Shown here one piece after another: positions 39,959 to 51,143 of a stretch of DNA of 64,000 nt. The notes under the pieces are model-generated. The model made no database searches. It was not told the origin of the DNA and was given only the letters and a program-made list of their open reading frames with translations. The DNA comes from Mycobacterium sp. Lineage in GTDB: Bacteria > Actinomycetota > Actinomycetes > Mycobacteriales > Mycobacteriaceae. The DNA lies in contig JACPVR010000016.1 of NCBI GenBank assembly GCA_016197405.1, forward strand, positions 186,001-250,000, given 5' to 3'. Numbering within the stretch: the stretch's first letter is position 1; the number at the start of each line of letters is the position of its first letter. Made by a program: the position numbers and the translations under genes.

Positions 39959-42139
39959 TCACCACCAGTGGGTGGCCGCACCGATCTGACGACCGAGCTC
40001 CGGGGTCATGGTCCGCATATACGTCGCGGTGAAGTGATGGGAATCGCGATACACCAGGACATTTCCCTCGACGGCCCGGCAGTAGTCCGGCCGGCACACC
40101 GCATTGCTCATATCGAGCGGTTTGAGGCCGGGGAACCGGTCGACGAAATCCAGGGTGGGATTGCGGGCGGCGAGCAGATCGGAGCGCTTCTGCCCGCAGG
40201 ACACCGCGTCACCGCCGTCGGCCAGACAGTCCGCCGGGATGGCGGGCTTGTGGTCGGAGTCGACCAGCCAGGGCGTGTCGCGCATGGCGAGAACCGGAAT
40301 GTTGTTGTCGGCGAATCTCTTCCAGATGCCGACGTAGTACCCCGGCATGACGTCGCCGGGTTTGATGTTCCAGGGCCGTGTCGACGTGGTGAACACATAG
40401 TCGGGGTGGTCGGCGACCAACTTGTCCATGGCCTTGTCCGACCAGCTGGCGCACTGCGGATACGGGGCGTTGTTACCCATGATCAGCGGCACCCGCTCGG
40501 TGGTCAGCGCGCAGCCCATCTTCAGATAGGTCACCACTTTGAAATGGTGCTGGCGGCCCAGCAGGTCCAGTGCGGTCAGCCAGTGCTCGGCGTGTGACCC
40601 GCCGGCCAGCGCGATGGTGCGGGTGGCTGCCGGGTCGCCGTACGTGCAGTTGATCACGTCGCCGTTCTTGAAATCGCTGATGCAACCGTCGAGGGTCGAT
40701 TGCGGCAGATCCTTGCTGGCTTCCAGCACCGTCGGCCGCATCGGCAGCGTGGGCACCCGGGTGCCCTGCAGCAGCGCCTGCGCGCCCGGGTAATCGCGGG
40801 CGTTGAGGCTCGCCAGCCCTTTGCCGTCGGCGCGTTGCACCGTGACGTGCTCGCGCCAGGTGAACGAGGTGGCGGTCAGCGCGACACCCAGCAGCGCCAC
40901 CGTCGACCCCAGCGCAATGGTCGGCCTGCGCAGTCGGGTGCGCCACGGGATGCTCGGTATCTGCGGCGCCGCGGGCTTGGCTGCCGGTGTGCGGTAGCGC
41001 AGTGGTTCCTCGACGAACCGCATGGTCAGGTAGGCCAGCACACCCGACACCGCGAGGATGCCCGCACCGTCGGCGAAGGTGGCCTTGTTGTGCCCGCTGA
41101 AGGCCAGCCAGAAGATCAGCAGCGGCCAGTGCCACAGATACAGCGAGTACGCCATCGCGCCCAGGGTCACCAGCGGACGCGCCGCCAGGATCCGGTTGGG
41201 CAGCGGCAGCCTGCCGCCGGTGCGGGGATCGGCCTGCCGGTTGGCGGCGGCCAGGATCATCACGATGGTCGCGCCGACCGGGACCAGCGCCCACGGCCCG
41301 GGGAACTCCTTGACACCGTCGATGAGCGCACCGCAGGACAGGATGGCGGCCAGCGCCACCGTCGCCAGCACCGTGCGCAGCCACATCGGCATGCGTACGT
41401 AGGGCACCAGTGCCCCGGCCAGCGCCCCGAGCAGCAGTTCCCAGCCCCGCGCGAAGCTGTCGTAGTAGGCCGTGGCCTGGTCGGTGTTGTGCGCCGATAT
41501 CGCGTGGACGAAGGATGCGATGGCCAGCGCGGCCAGGACCGCGATGAAGAAGATGCGCAGCCACCTGCCCAGTGGGCGCCGCAGCAGCAGCGTGGCGCCG
41601 AAAACCAGTATCAGGAATGCGATGTAGAACTGGCCCTGAACCGACATCGACCAGATGTGCTGCAGCGGGCTGACGGCTTCGCCGGCCCGCAGATAGTTCG
41701 ACGCGGTGTTGGCCAGCTCCCAGTTCTGGTAGTACCCCAGGCTGGCCAGGCTCTGGTCGGCGAAGGTCTCCCACCGGGTCTCCGGCTGGATCAGGATCGT
41801 CAGTACCGCGGAGGCCGCCAGCACCACGACCAGCGCCGGCAGCAGCCGGCGCACCAGCCGGACGACTTCCCGGCCGGGTGCCAGCGCCGGGCCCGCGCTC
41901 AGCGCGTTGCGCAGCAGCCGCCCGCCGAAGAAGAAACCGGACAGCACCAGGAAGACGTCGACACCACCGGAAACGCGTCCGAACCAGATGTGGAAGGCGG
42001 CAACCAGCGCGATGGCCACACCGCGCAGGCCATCGAGATCGTGTCGGTAGAAACCCGATTTCCTGGTCCCCATCGCGGGTGGGGTCGCAGGAGCCGGAAC
42101 GGTTGTCGACGCCGTCCGGGCGGGGAGCAGGGCACTCAT
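39959..42139 (-). CDS. OafA-type acyltransferase 3 with C-terminal SGNH domain
   Basis: 726 aa. An N-terminal acyltransferase-3 membrane domain of about ten helices ([37 protein letters not shown]) is fused to a periplasmic SGNH hydrolase-like domain with the Ser block GGSHAEHW and the Asp-His block DSHHFT near the end. Such fusions O-acylate cell-envelope sugars, moving acyl groups across the membrane. Matches the Rv1565c position next to treX. A target among arabinogalactan, LOS or lipomannan cannot be chosen. ATG 42139; a TAGATT box lies upstream. Confidence 0.9.
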   Translation of the reverse strand: MSALLPARTASTTVPAPATPPAMGTRKSGFYRHDLDGLRGVAIALVAAFHIWFGRVSGGVDVFLVLSGFFFGGRLLRNALSAGPALAPGREVVRLVRRLLPALVVVLAASAVLTILIQPETRWETFADQSLASLGYYQNWELANTASNYLRAGEAVSPLQHIWSMSVQGQFYIAFLILVFGATLLLRRPLGRWLRIFFIAVLAALAIASFVHAISAHNTDQATAYYDSFARGWELLLGALAGALVPYVRMPMWLRTVLATVALAAILSCGALIDGVKEFPGPWALVPVGATIVMILAAANRQADPRTGGRLPLPNRILAARPLVTLGAMAYSLYLWHWPLLIFWLAFSGHNKATFADGAGILAVSGVLAYLTMRFVEEPLRYRTPAAKPAAPQIPSIPWRTRLRRPTIALGSTVALLGVALTATSFTWREHVTVQRADGKGLASLNARDYPGAQALLQGTRVPTLPMRPTVLEASKDLPQSTLDGCISDFKNGDVINCTYGDPAATRTIALAGGSHAEHWLTALDLLGRQHHFKVVTYLKMGCALTTERVPLIMGNNAPYPQCASWSDKAMDKLVADHPDYVFTTSTRPWNIKPGDVMPGYYVGIWKRFADNNIPVLAMRDTPWLVDSDHKPAIPADCLADGGDAVSCGQKRSDLLAARNPTLDFVDRFPGLKPLDMSNAVCRPDYCRAVEGNVLVYRDSHHFTATYMRTMTPELGRQIGAATHWW

Positions 42140-42268
42140 CGTCGGATGACAATCTACCTAACGAGGCTGGCGGAGACATTTCCACGAAAGCTGCCGGTCA
42201 CCGGCCGGCAATGTCGGCACGCTACCTGCGCGGCCGGGGCTGCGCGCCGACGAATACTGTTGGGGTCC

Positions 42269-43576
42269 GTGTGCGCCATGACCCCGCAGGAGATCGCCGC
42301 GGTCGACGCCGCACATATCTGGCATCCGTACAGCACCATCGGCGGGCCGGGCGCCGTGGCACCGGTGGTGGCGCTGCGTGCCAAGGGCGCCTGGCTGACG
42401 GTGGTGCGTGACATCGACGGCGAGAGCCGCGAGGTCGACGTCCTCGACGGTATGGCGTCGTGGTGGACCGCGGTGCACGGGCACGGTCACCCCCGGCTGG
42501 ATGCGGCGCTGACGGCGCAGCTGGCGACCATGAACCATGTGATGTTCGGCGGGCTGACGCATGAGCCCGCGGCGCGGCTGGCGCAGCTGCTGGTGCAGAT
42601 CACCCCGGCGGGCCTGGACACCGTGTTCTTCTCCGATTCCGGTTCGGTGGCCGTCGAGGTGGCCGTCAAGATGGCGTTGCAGTATCAGCGCGGTCGCGGC
42701 CGGCCGGCCAAGAACCGGTTGATGACGTGGCGCGGCGGCTATCACGGCGACACGTTCACGCCGATGAGCATCTGCGATCCCGACGGCGGTATGCACTCGC
42801 TGTGGACCGAGATCCTGACCCGGCAGATTTTCGCACCCGCGGTGCCCTCGGAGTACGACCCGGCCTACAGCGCCGCGTTCGCCGATCAGCTGGCCCGGCA
42901 TGCCGACGAGGTGGCCGCGGTGGTGGTCGAACCCGTCGTCCAGGGGGCGGGTGGCATGCGGTTTCACGATCCGCGCTATCTGAGCGATCTGCGCGCCATC
43001 TGCGATGCCCACGACGTGCTGCTGGTCTTCGACGAGATCGCCACCGGGTTCGGCCGTACCGGCGAGCTCTTCGCCGCCGACCATGCCGGGGTGCGGCCCG
43101 ACATCATGTGTGTCGGCAAGGCGCTGACCGGTGGTTATGTGACGCTGGCCGCGACACTGTGCACTGCCGAGATCGCCCGGGTGATCAGCACCTCGGAGGC
43201 CGGCGCGCTGATGCACGGCCCGACGTTCATGGCCAATGCGCTGGCGTGCGCGGTATCGGTGGCCGCCGTGGAGCTGCTGCTGGAGCAGGATTGGCGGACC
43301 CGGGTCGCCGAGATCAGCGCTGGTTTGCGCGCCGGCCTGCAGCCGGCGGCCGACATCGCTGGTGTCGCCGATGTGCGGGTGCTCGGTGCCATCGGCGTCA
43401 TCGAGATGCGCGAGCCGGTGGATCTGGCGATCGCCACCCCGGTGGCGCTGGATCACGGGGTCTGGCTGCGGCCGTTCCGGAACCTGATCTATGTGATGCC
43501 GCCGTATGTGTGCACCGCGGCCGAGATCGCCCAGATCACCTCAGCCATGAATGCCGTCGCGCGTGCGTTAACCTGA
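42269..43576 (+). CDS. bioA: DAPA aminotransferase (biotin synthesis)
   Basis: 435 aa PLP class III aminotransferase converting KAPA to DAPA with S-adenosylmethionine as amino donor. HIWHPYST near the N-terminus, [19 protein letters not shown] and the PLP lysine in [10 protein letters not shown] are intact. TACTGT (42255-42260) lies 8 nt before GTG 42269, supporting a leaderless start there; ATG 42278 with three fewer residues is the alternative. The stop codon lies inside the BioQ operator of bioF. Confidence 0.95.
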   Translation: MCAMTPQEIAAVDAAHIWHPYSTIGGPGAVAPVVALRAKGAWLTVVRDIDGESREVDVLDGMASWWTAVHGHGHPRLDAALTAQLATMNHVMFGGLTHEPAARLAQLLVQITPAGLDTVFFSDSGSVAVEVAVKMALQYQRGRGRPAKNRLMTWRGGYHGDTFTPMSICDPDGGMHSLWTEILTRQIFAPAVPSEYDPAYSAAFADQLARHADEVAAVVVEPVVQGAGGMRFHDPRYLSDLRAICDAHDVLLVFDEIATGFGRTGELFAADHAGVRPDIMCVGKALTGGYVTLAATLCTAEIARVISTSEAGALMHGPTFMANALACAVSVAAVELLLEQDWRTRVAEISAGLRAGLQPAADIAGVADVRVLGAIGVIEMREPVDLAIATPVALDHGVWLRPFRNLIYVMPPYVCTAAEIAQITSAMNAVARALT

Positions 43577-43586
43577 ACGGTGTTCA
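43574..43586. promoter_or_regulatory. BioQ operator upstream of bioF
   Basis: TGAAC-GGT-GTTCA, a perfect palindrome of the BioQ consensus TGAAC-N3-GTTCA described in M. smegmatis. It covers the bioA stop codon and lies just upstream of a TACTGAT -10-like element (43592-43598), so BioQ would repress bioF-bioD independently of bioA. Confidence 0.85.
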
Positions 43587-43615
43587 AGTCGTACTGATCT
43601 GTGTGGGGAGTGCCG

Positions 43616-44764
43616 GTGACACGCGCCGTGGTATCACCGCTGGCCTGGCTCGATGACGTCGCCCAGCAACGCCGGGTGGCGGGGCTGCGCCGGTCGTTGA
43701 AACCGCGGCAGGCGGGTTCGGCCGAGGTCGACCTGGCATCCAACGACTATCTGGGCCTGTCGACGCACCCGGACGTCATCGACGGCGGTATCGAGGCGCT
43801 GCGCACCTGGGGCGCCGGATCGACCGGATCGCGACTGGTCACCGGCGACACCGAACTACACCAGCAGTTCGAGCGCGAGCTGGCCGAGTTCATGGGCACC
43901 GCGGCGGCGTTGGTGTTCTCCTCGGGCTACACCGCCAACATCGGTGCGGTGGTCGGCCTGTCCGGTCCGGGCGCGCTGGTGGTCTCGGACGCCTATTCGC
44001 ACGCCTCCCTCGTCGATGCCTGCCGGCTGTCGCGGGCCCGTGTGGTGGTCGCACCGCACAATGACGTCGACGCCGTGGACGCCGCGCTGGCCGCGCGCAC
44101 CGAGGAGCGTGCCCTGGTCGTCACCGATTCGGTGTTCTCTGCCGACGGCACCCTGGCACCGCTGCGCAGGCTGCACGACGTGTGCCGGATGCGTGGCGCG
44201 GTGCTGCTGGTCGACGAAGCGCACGGGCTGGGGGTACGCGGAACCGGCGGCCGCGGTCTGCTGCAGGAGGTCGGCCTGGCCGGTGCCCCCGATGTGGTGG
44301 TGACGACGACGCTGTCCAAGGCGCTCGGCAGCCAGGGCGGCGCGGTCCTGGGTGGTGTCGCGGTTCGCGACCATCTCATCGATGCCGCCCGGACCTTCAT
44401 CTTCGATACCGGGCTGGCGCCGGCGGCGGTCGGTGCCGCACTGGCCGCGCTGCGGCTGCTGGCCGCACAACCCTGGCGGGCCGACACCGTGCTGGCGCAT
44501 GCCCGCACGCTGGCACGCATCTGTGACGTCGCAGAACTGCCCGAGTCCTCGGTCGTCTCGGTGATCCTCGGTAATCCGGATGTGGCGGTGGCGGCCGCGG
44601 CGGAGTGCGCCGCGCGCGGGGTACGGGTCGGCTGTTTCCGGCCGCCGTCGGTGCCCGCCGGGACATCGCGGCTGCGACTCACCGCCAGGGCCTCGCTGAC
44701 CGCCGAGGAGATGGCGGTGGCCGAGCAGGTGCTGACCGAGGTCCTCGGTACGGCGCGCGCATGA
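43616..44764 (+). CDS. bioF: KAPA synthase (8-amino-7-oxononanoate synthase)
   Basis: 382 aa alpha-oxoamine synthase joining pimeloyl thioester and alanine. [25 protein letters not shown] and PLP lysine [11 protein letters not shown] are conserved. GTG 43616 has the ribosome site GGGGAG five nt upstream; GTG 43601 and 43610 are in frame but lack one. Its stop overlaps the bioD start (ATGA). Confidence 0.95.
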   Translation: MTRAVVSPLAWLDDVAQQRRVAGLRRSLKPRQAGSAEVDLASNDYLGLSTHPDVIDGGIEALRTWGAGSTGSRLVTGDTELHQQFERELAEFMGTAAALVFSSGYTANIGAVVGLSGPGALVVSDAYSHASLVDACRLSRARVVVAPHNDVDAVDAALAARTEERALVVTDSVFSADGTLAPLRRLHDVCRMRGAVLLVDEAHGLGVRGTGGRGLLQEVGLAGAPDVVVTTTLSKALGSQGGAVLGGVAVRDHLIDAARTFIFDTGLAPAAVGAALAALRLLAAQPWRADTVLAHARTLARICDVAELPESSVVSVILGNPDVAVAAAAECAARGVRVGCFRPPSVPAGTSRLRLTARASLTAEEMAVAEQVLTEVLGTARA

Positions 44765-45438
44765 CGGTGCTGATCGTCACCGGCACCGGGACCGGCGTGG
44801 GCAAGACCGTGGCGACCGCGGCGCTGGCCTGCGCGGCGCGCCGTGGCGGCGGCGATGTCGCGGTGTGCAAACCGGTGCAGACCGGTACCGCCGACGGTGA
44901 CGACGACCTCGCCGAGATCGGCAGGCTTTCCGGGGTCGGCGCGTTGACCGGACTGGCCCGCTACCCGCAGCCGCTGGGCCCGGTCGCCGCTGCCGAACAG
45001 GCCGGCATGGCGTTGCCGAACGCGGACGACCTGCTGGCCGCGATCCGCGCGGTCGACGCGCCCGGCCGGCTGACCCTGGTCGAGGGTGCCGGCGGTCTGC
45101 TGGTCGAACTCGGCGCCGACGGTGTGACGTTGCGTGACCTCGCCGTCGAGCTCGGCGCCCCGGTGCTGGTGGTGGTCTCAGCCGGACTGGGCACCCTCAA
45201 CCACACCGCACTGACGCTGGAAGCCATTGCGGCCAAAGGACTTTCCACCGCCGGTCTGGTGATCGGCAGCTGGCCGGTGGACCCGGGCCCGGCCGAGTCG
45301 TCGAACCGCGGCGCGCTGGCCCGGCTCGCCCCGGTGCGCGCGGTGCTGCCCGCCGGAGCCGGATCGTTGGCGCCGGGGGAGTTCGCCGAGCAGGTCGCGC
45401 CGGCCTACGACGCGGCATGGGTGCGGACGTTGTCCTGA
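44761..45438 (+). CDS. bioD: Dethiobiotin synthetase
   Basis: 225 aa P-loop enzyme closing the ureido ring of DAPA with CO2 and ATP. P-loop [10 protein letters not shown] at the N-terminus, CKPVQTG and [11 protein letters not shown] are family motifs. The ATG overlaps the bioF stop by 4 nt, giving a bioF-bioD operon under the BioQ box at 43574. Confidence 0.96.
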   Translation: MTVLIVTGTGTGVGKTVATAALACAARRGGGDVAVCKPVQTGTADGDDDLAEIGRLSGVGALTGLARYPQPLGPVAAAEQAGMALPNADDLLAAIRAVDAPGRLTLVEGAGGLLVELGADGVTLRDLAVELGAPVLVVVSAGLGTLNHTALTLEAIAAKGLSTAGLVIGSWPVDPGPAESSNRGALARLAPVRAVLPAGAGSLAPGEFAEQVAPAYDAAWVRTLS

Positions 45439-45439
45439 T

Positions 45440-45964
45440 ATGGCGCATTCGGTGGAGCTGCTGTTCGACGCCCGCACCGAGGACACGCTGCGCGGTATGT
45501 GGACCGCGCTGGCCGATGCCGGCCTGCCCAGCCAGGCAGATATCCGGTCGGGCACCAACCGGCCGCATGTGACGCTCAGTGTCGCCGAACGCATCGGCGG
45601 GGCCGTCGACCCGGCGCTGGTGGCGCTGGCCGACCTGCTGCCGTTGCCCTGTCTGATCGGATCACCGGTGCTGTTCGGCGGGCGCCGGGTGACACTGGCG
45701 CGGCTCATCGTGCCGTCGGCGGGGCTGTTGGCCTTTCAGACCGAGACTCATCGCCGGTGCCTGCCGTTCCTGCGGCCCGGCCCGCTGCCGCATGCCGAAC
45801 CGGGACAGTGGACACCGCACACCACACTGGGACGTCGTATCGATCCGGCCGACCTGGGCCGGGCGCTGGCCGCCGCACCCGGCGGCGACATCTCGGCGTC
45901 GTTGTGCGGATTGCGGCGCTGGGACAGCGACACCCGGGTGTCGCACGTCCTCATCGGGCGTTGA
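45440..45964 (+). CDS. 2H phosphoesterase (2'-5' RNA ligase family)
   Basis: 174 aa with two HxT motifs, H43-V-T45 (RPHVTLS) and H127-T-T129 (TPHTTLG), which form the catalytic centre of 2H phosphoesterases acting on 2',3'-cyclic or 2'-5' phosphodiesters. Natural substrate unknown. It follows bioD by one base, so it should be co-transcribed and BioQ-controlled; the same link (Rv1571) occurs in M. tuberculosis, as I recall. Its end overlaps bioQ by 14 bp. Confidence 0.85.
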   Translation: MAHSVELLFDARTEDTLRGMWTALADAGLPSQADIRSGTNRPHVTLSVAERIGGAVDPALVALADLLPLPCLIGSPVLFGGRRVTLARLIVPSAGLLAFQTETHRRCLPFLRPGPLPHAEPGQWTPHTTLGRRIDPADLGRALAAAPGGDISASLCGLRRWDSDTRVSHVLIGR

Positions 45965-46547
45965 CGGACCGCCGCGCCTGAACCGAGAGCCCGTCGACCA
46001 GCAGCGAAAGCCCGAAGTCGAACCGGGCGCCGGGCGCGGCGTCGGCGTGCAGCAGCGACTGGTCGTCGGGCAGCGCACCGGCGGCGTCCCACTGCAGGCG
46101 GGACTGCTCGTCGGCGGTGAAACCCAGTACGTAGTAGACGATGGTGCGGGCGGCCAGCTCGGCCTGCGCGGGCGGCACCCCGGCATCGACGCAGGCATCG
46201 GCGAGCAGGACCAGGACCGCGCGCAGCGCATCGGACTGGCCGGTGGCCAGCGTCGCCGAGACCAGTTCGGCGCCGTCGGTGTGCGACAGCAGTGCGTCGC
46301 GCAGCCGCCGGGAGACCGCGGCGATCCGGGCCTGCCACTGCTGGTCATCGGGTGCGCGAAGGGCCGGTGCCAGCACGGTGTCGGCGACGGCACCGAGCAG
46401 TTCCTGCTTGTTGGCGAAGTGCCAGTAGAGCGCGCCCGGGGTCACGTCGAGTTCGCGTGCGAGCCTGCGCATGGTCAGGTCGGCGATACCGTACGTGTCG
46501 AGTATCGTCACGGCCTTGGCCACCACATCGGGTTTGTGCAGCTGCAC
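45951..46547 (-). CDS. bioQ: TetR-family biotin repressor BioQ
   Basis: 198 aa. N-terminal TetR HTH (LTMRRLARELDVTPGALYWHFANKQELLGAV, about residues 24-54), C-terminal ligand/dimer domain. It is divergent from bioB with a TGAAC-N3-GTTCA palindrome between them and a second one at bioF, which is the BioQ regulon seen in M. smegmatis; the name rests on this context. A TATGGT -10 (46559-46554, minus strand) lies 6 nt before GTG 46547, so the operator would block its own promoter (autorepression). Confidence 0.85.
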   Translation of the reverse strand: MQLHKPDVVAKAVTILDTYGIADLTMRRLARELDVTPGALYWHFANKQELLGAVADTVLAPALRAPDDQQWQARIAAVSRRLRDALLSHTDGAELVSATLATGQSDALRAVLVLLADACVDAGVPPAQAELAARTIVYYVLGFTADEQSRLQWDAAGALPDDQSLLHADAAPGARFDFGLSLLVDGLSVQARRSVNAR

Positions 46548-46562
46548 CCCGCTACCATAACC

Positions 46563-47621
<1,059 letters not shown>

Positions 47622-47633
47622 AAAAGTCAGGTG

Positions 47634-47867
47634 ATGGTTCACCACGAGTTGCCTGCGCCGGTGAGCGCGGGTGACTACAACGTCTACACCGGTGCCGAGG
47701 CCGGTGCCGCCGCGGCGATCCCGACGGCGGCGCAGCTCGGTCTGGAACCGCCCCGCTACTGCGCGGCCTGCGGGCGCCGGATGATCGTGCAGGTCCGGCC
47801 CGACGGCTGGTGGGCCAAGTGCTCGCGGCACGGTCTGGTCGATTCGAAGGATTTCGACCAGCGGTGA
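47634..47867 (+). CDS. bsaP: Biotin synthase auxiliary protein
   Basis: 77 aa. [10 protein letters not shown] (C43, C46) and WAKCSRHG (C63, H66) give a small Cys/His cluster; the rest is a low-complexity N-terminus. It matches the Rv1590-type protein always placed after bioB and shown in mycobacteria to be needed for biotin synthase activity, probably through its iron-sulfur cluster. Start 12 nt after bioB with AAAAGTCAGG upstream; GTG 47631 is an alternative. Stop overlaps the next gene (GTGA). Confidence 0.85.
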   Translation: MVHHELPAPVSAGDYNVYTGAEAGAAAAIPTAAQLGLEPPRYCAACGRRMIVQVRPDGWWAKCSRHGLVDSKDFDQR

Positions 47868-48550
47868 CCGATCCCGCGTTGTTCGATCCGGCACCGGCCG
47901 TGCCGGTGCCGCCACCCGGTGCGCCGCGGGTCTCGCGCGTGCGCGCCGCGATCGTCGTGATCGTGGGGATGGCGCTGGCCGGCGTCGTCGTCGGCGCGGC
48001 ATGGGCGTGGCTGGCACCGCCGGCGCGGGCCGTGGTGGCGCTGACCCGAAGCGGCGACCGGGTGAACGCCTATGTGGGCAGCGAAGCCGACCACCTGTTC
48101 ATCGGCGCCTTCTTGATGCTGGGGATGCCGTCGGTGCTCGGTGTCGTCGCCGCGGTGCTGGTGTGGCAGTGGCGCGCCCACCGGGGACCGCTGATGGTGG
48201 CGGCGCTGTCGCTGGGATCGGTCGCGGCCACCGCGACGGCGGCCGGGCTCGGGGCCTGGCTGGCCCACATGCGCTACGGCGTGACGACCCTGGAAGGAGC
48301 GCCGGTCACACCGGAGCACCGCATCTACTACTTCTCCGAGGCGCCGCCGGTGTTCTTCGGCCATTCGCCGGTGCAGATCGCGGCGACGGTGCTGGTTCCG
48401 GCCGCGGTCGCGGCACTGGTCTACGCTCTGCTCACGGTCGGCACCATGCGTGACGACCTCGGCGCGTGGCCGCCGGTGGCCGCGGCTCCGGTGCTGCCGG
48501 CACCGGTGGGATCGCTTCCGGTCCCGACGCCGGACGCCCCGCCGCAGTAG
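47864..48550 (+). CDS. DUF2567-like membrane protein
   Basis: 228 aa with four hydrophobic helices ([84 protein letters not shown]) and Pro-rich ends. It is the Rv1591-position protein, third in the bioB operon; function unknown. GTG 47864 overlaps the bsaP stop by 4 nt. Confidence 0.8.
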   Translation: MTDPALFDPAPAVPVPPPGAPRVSRVRAAIVVIVGMALAGVVVGAAWAWLAPPARAVVALTRSGDRVNAYVGSEADHLFIGAFLMLGMPSVLGVVAAVLVWQWRAHRGPLMVAALSLGSVAATATAAGLGAWLAHMRYGVTTLEGAPVTPEHRIYYFSEAPPVFFGHSPVQIAATVLVPAAVAALVYALLTVGTMRDDLGAWPPVAAAPVLPAPVGSLPVPTPDAPPQ

Positions 48551-48556
48551 GTCGCC

Positions 48557-48973
48557 TCAGGCGATATCGGCGACGAAAACCCCTGATCGTTTGAGCACAC
48601 CCTGCGCCATCTTCGGCAGCGCGGGATCCACCGTGCCCGCGGGCAGCACCCGCGGATTCACCAGATGAATATCCTTGCCGCTCATATGGATATCGGCCTC
48701 GCCGGCCGCCAGGACATTCTTGACCCAGTTGGTCTTGCCGTGGATCAACCCGATCGCGACGACGTTGCCCTTGCGGGCCGGGTTTACGACCGTCTCGTAC
48801 GGCGTGCCCGAGGTGCGGCCGCGGTGTTTGATCACGGCGAATCCCGGCATCCGCTTCGACAGCGGCCGCAGCAGCGGATTCATGAACTTGATCTGCAGGC
48901 GTTCCAGCCACGGCGGGACCAGCATCGGCACGCCGGGTGCATTGTTGGGGTGAGTCTCGCGGGATGCAGGCAT
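48557..48973 (-). CDS. Deazaflavin(F420)-dependent nitroreductase family protein (Ddn-like)
   Basis: 138 aa. HRGRTSGTPYETVVNPARKGNVVAIGL and TNWVKNVLAAGEADI are signatures of the Ddn/FGD-coupled quinone reductase family, which uses F420H2 to reduce quinones or nitroimidazoles. TATTGT (48986-48981, minus strand) ends 7 nt before the ATG at 48973. Convergent with the bioB operon (6 bp between stops). Confidence 0.85.
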   Translation of the reverse strand: MPASRETHPNNAPGVPMLVPPWLERLQIKFMNPLLRPLSKRMPGFAVIKHRGRTSGTPYETVVNPARKGNVVAIGLIHGKTNWVKNVLAAGEADIHMSGKDIHLVNPRVLPAGTVDPALPKMAQGVLKRSGVFVADIA

Positions 48974-49004
48974 GCTGGCGACAATAGCTGCCGGCCAGGC
49001 CCAC

Positions 49005-50342
49005 TCACAGAGGGCGGCGGTCGATGACCCGTCCGGTCAGCACCCGGGCGGCGACGGTGCCCAGCCGCCACATCCCGCGGTAGGTCATCGGGTTGAGCAG
49101 CGTCGGCCAGGTGGTGCGCAGCTTGTGCTCGGAGAGCGGCCTGCCTTCGAAGCGGTCGATGAGCCAGCGCAGCGTCATCGGCGCCGACATGGGGTGCAGC
49201 AGCATGTGCTCGCTGAACCGGTCGCGGTGATAGGTGACGTTGGCGCCGCCAGCGGTGTAGGCGTCGGCGAGGGCGTCGATATCGTCGACCGACACGATGC
49301 GGTCGTGGACGGCCTGCACGATGAGCACCGGCGGCACCGGGGCGGCCGTGCCGAGCCTGATGTCGTCGAAGACATGCTGGACTTCGGGGCTGTCCAGCAG
49401 ATCTTCCAGCGGGCAGTCCACCATGTTGTCCATGTCCATCCGCACCAGCCGCAGCACGGCGTGCATGGTGGTCATCTTCTCGATGCGGGCCAGCATGGCC
49501 TTGCCCTTGTCGGTGGCGTGCTGCTGGATCACCCGGTCCAGATCGGGATAGACGTGGGCCAGCGCCGCGACCACCGTCGCGGGCAGCCCGGAGTAGAAAG
49601 TGCCGTTGAGCCTGCGGAAGGTGTGCCCCAGGTCGCCGACCGGCGAGCCGAGCGCGGCGCCGACGATGTTGAGTTCCGGTGCGTAGGTCCCGCACACCTC
49701 GGCGGCCCACGCGGTGGCCAGGCCACCGCCGGAGTAGCCCCACAGCCCGACGGGCGCTTCCGGGGAGAGTCCGAGCCGTTCGTGGCTCAGCGCGGCCCGG
49801 ACACCGTCGAGCACGCGGTAGCCCGGCTCGTACGGCGTGCCCCAGATGCCCTGGGATCCCTCGTGGTCGGGCACCGAGACGGCCCAGCCCTCGGCGATCG
49901 CGGCGGCCACCAGCAGGAATTCCAGCTGGGGGAGTGCGCCGACGGAGTGGGCGTGCCTGCGCATCGCATAGGACGGGAAGCAGCGCGCGCTGACGGCGTC
50001 GATGGCGCACTGGTAGGAGACCACCGGGCAGGGGCGATGCGGTGCACGCTCCGCGGGCGCGATGACGGTCGTCGCGGTGGCCTCGGGCACGCCGTTGCGG
50101 TCGGTGCTGCGGTAGAGCAGCTGGGTGGCGGTGACGCGTTGCGGGATCAGGCCGAGGAAGGCCAGCTCGACATCGCGGGAGCGCAGCACGGTCCCGGGTG
50201 CGGCATGTTCGAAACCTGCAGGTGGCAGGTAGAACGGGTCCCGGTCGGGCAGTATCGGCCGCGAGTTCGGCGTCAGCGCCTCATGCTGGGGTCGTCCGAT
50301 CCATTGCGGTTCCGACGCCCGTGCCGTGTTGCCGAGTTCCAT
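49005..50342 (-). CDS. Secretory-lipase family alpha/beta hydrolase
   Basis: 445 aa. The nucleophile elbow is [17 protein letters not shown], the acid is likely in [13 protein letters not shown] and the His in [10 protein letters not shown]. The family (LIP, Rv1592c-like) hydrolyses long-chain esters. No clear signal peptide is visible at the N-terminus. A GGAGGGAG ribosome site precedes the ATG at 50342. The Rv1592c position between bioB and nadA is conserved. Confidence 0.85.
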   Translation of the reverse strand: MELGNTARASEPQWIGRPQHEALTPNSRPILPDRDPFYLPPAGFEHAAPGTVLRSRDVELAFLGLIPQRVTATQLLYRSTDRNGVPEATATTVIAPAERAPHRPCPVVSYQCAIDAVSARCFPSYAMRRHAHSVGALPQLEFLLVAAAIAEGWAVSVPDHEGSQGIWGTPYEPGYRVLDGVRAALSHERLGLSPEAPVGLWGYSGGGLATAWAAEVCGTYAPELNIVGAALGSPVGDLGHTFRRLNGTFYSGLPATVVAALAHVYPDLDRVIQQHATDKGKAMLARIEKMTTMHAVLRLVRMDMDNMVDCPLEDLLDSPEVQHVFDDIRLGTAAPVPPVLIVQAVHDRIVSVDDIDALADAYTAGGANVTYHRDRFSEHMLLHPMSAPMTLRWLIDRFEGRPLSEHKLRTTWPTLLNPMTYRGMWRLGTVAARVLTGRVIDRRPL

Positions 50343-50403
50343 ATCGGACTCCCTCCGGGGTTCCGGCCATTGTCTCTTAGCCTTCCCTTAAAAACCAATC
50401 CGT

Positions 50404-51096
50404 TCAGCTTGGTGGACGAAGGGCCGCGAACTCGTCCGTGACACGCAGTCGGGACTCGGTGAATCGAAAAAGGGCCGCCGGGCGCCCGCCGCTGCGGCCC
50501 GATTGCGCCGTCGTGCCGGTGCGGGTTATCACCCCGCGGCGGGCCAGCACGCGTTGCAGGTTGGTGGCGTCCACCTGGTAGCCCAGCGCGGCGCCGTAGA
50601 TGTCGCGCAGTGTCGAGAGTGCGAATTCCTTTGGGGCCAAAGCGAAACCGATATTGGTGTAGGACAGTTTGGCGGCAAGGCGGCTATGGGCGTACTCCAC
50701 CATCGGGCCGTGGTCGAACGCCATCGGCGGGAGTGCGCTGACCGGGTGCCAACGGGTGTCGGGCGGCAGCTCCGGGGTGGCGGGGGAGGGAACCAGGCCC
50801 AGGAACGTGGTGGCGATGGTGCGGGTGCCCGGAACCCGGTGCGGGTCGGAGAACACCTGCAGCTGTTCGAGATGTGCGATCTCGCGCAGGTCGACCTTCT
50901 CGGCGAGTTGACGACGCGCTGAACTGGTCATGTCTTCGTCGTGTCGCAGCCGTCCGCCGGGCAGCGACCAGGTGCCGCGCTGCGGTTCCAGGGCGCGTTC
51001 CCACAGCAGCACGTTGAGCTGGGGTTTCGGTGTGCTGAGGTGGCGGATCTGGAAGACCACGGCTAGCACTTCGTGCGCAGTGCTATTATTTGGCAT
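50404..51096 (-). CDS. nrtR: NrtR-type Nudix transcriptional regulator of NAD synthesis
   Basis: 230 aa. N-terminal Nudix-like domain with a degenerate box (GGRLRHDEDMTSSARRQLAEKVDL) and C-terminal winged HTH (TLRDIYGAALGYQVDATNLQRVLARRGVI). NrtR proteins bind ADP-ribose and repress NAD genes; here it is divergent from nadABC, as Rv1593c is. TATGAT (51109-51104, minus strand) 7 nt before ATG 51096 favours that start over ATG 51108, which would lie in the operator. Confidence 0.88.
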   Translation of the reverse strand: MPNNSTAHEVLAVVFQIRHLSTPKPQLNVLLWERALEPQRGTWSLPGGRLRHDEDMTSSARRQLAEKVDLREIAHLEQLQVFSDPHRVPGTRTIATTFLGLVPSPATPELPPDTRWHPVSALPPMAFDHGPMVEYAHSRLAAKLSYTNIGFALAPKEFALSTLRDIYGAALGYQVDATNLQRVLARRGVITRTGTTAQSGRSGGRPAALFRFTESRLRVTDEFAALRPPS

Positions 51097-51119
51097 GTTT
51101 TCGATCATAAGTCGAAAAC
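51084..51119. promoter_or_regulatory. nrtR/nadA divergent promoter with NrtR operator
   Basis: A perfect inverted repeat GTTTTCGA (51097-51104) / TCGAAAAC (51112-51119) with a 7-nt spacer. It contains the nrtR -10 (TATGAT, minus strand) and lies directly after TATTAT (51084-51089, plus strand), a likely nadA -10, so one bound dimer would block both promoters. Confidence 0.75.
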
Positions 51120-51143
51120 CTGGTTGGCGAAAGGAATGCGGCC

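Noticed and set aside
40700..42268. Long N-terminal extension in frame with bioA
   Set aside because: The extension lies antisense to the acyltransferase gene and is low-complexity. BioA motifs start only after 42278, and a -10 box sits at 42255.
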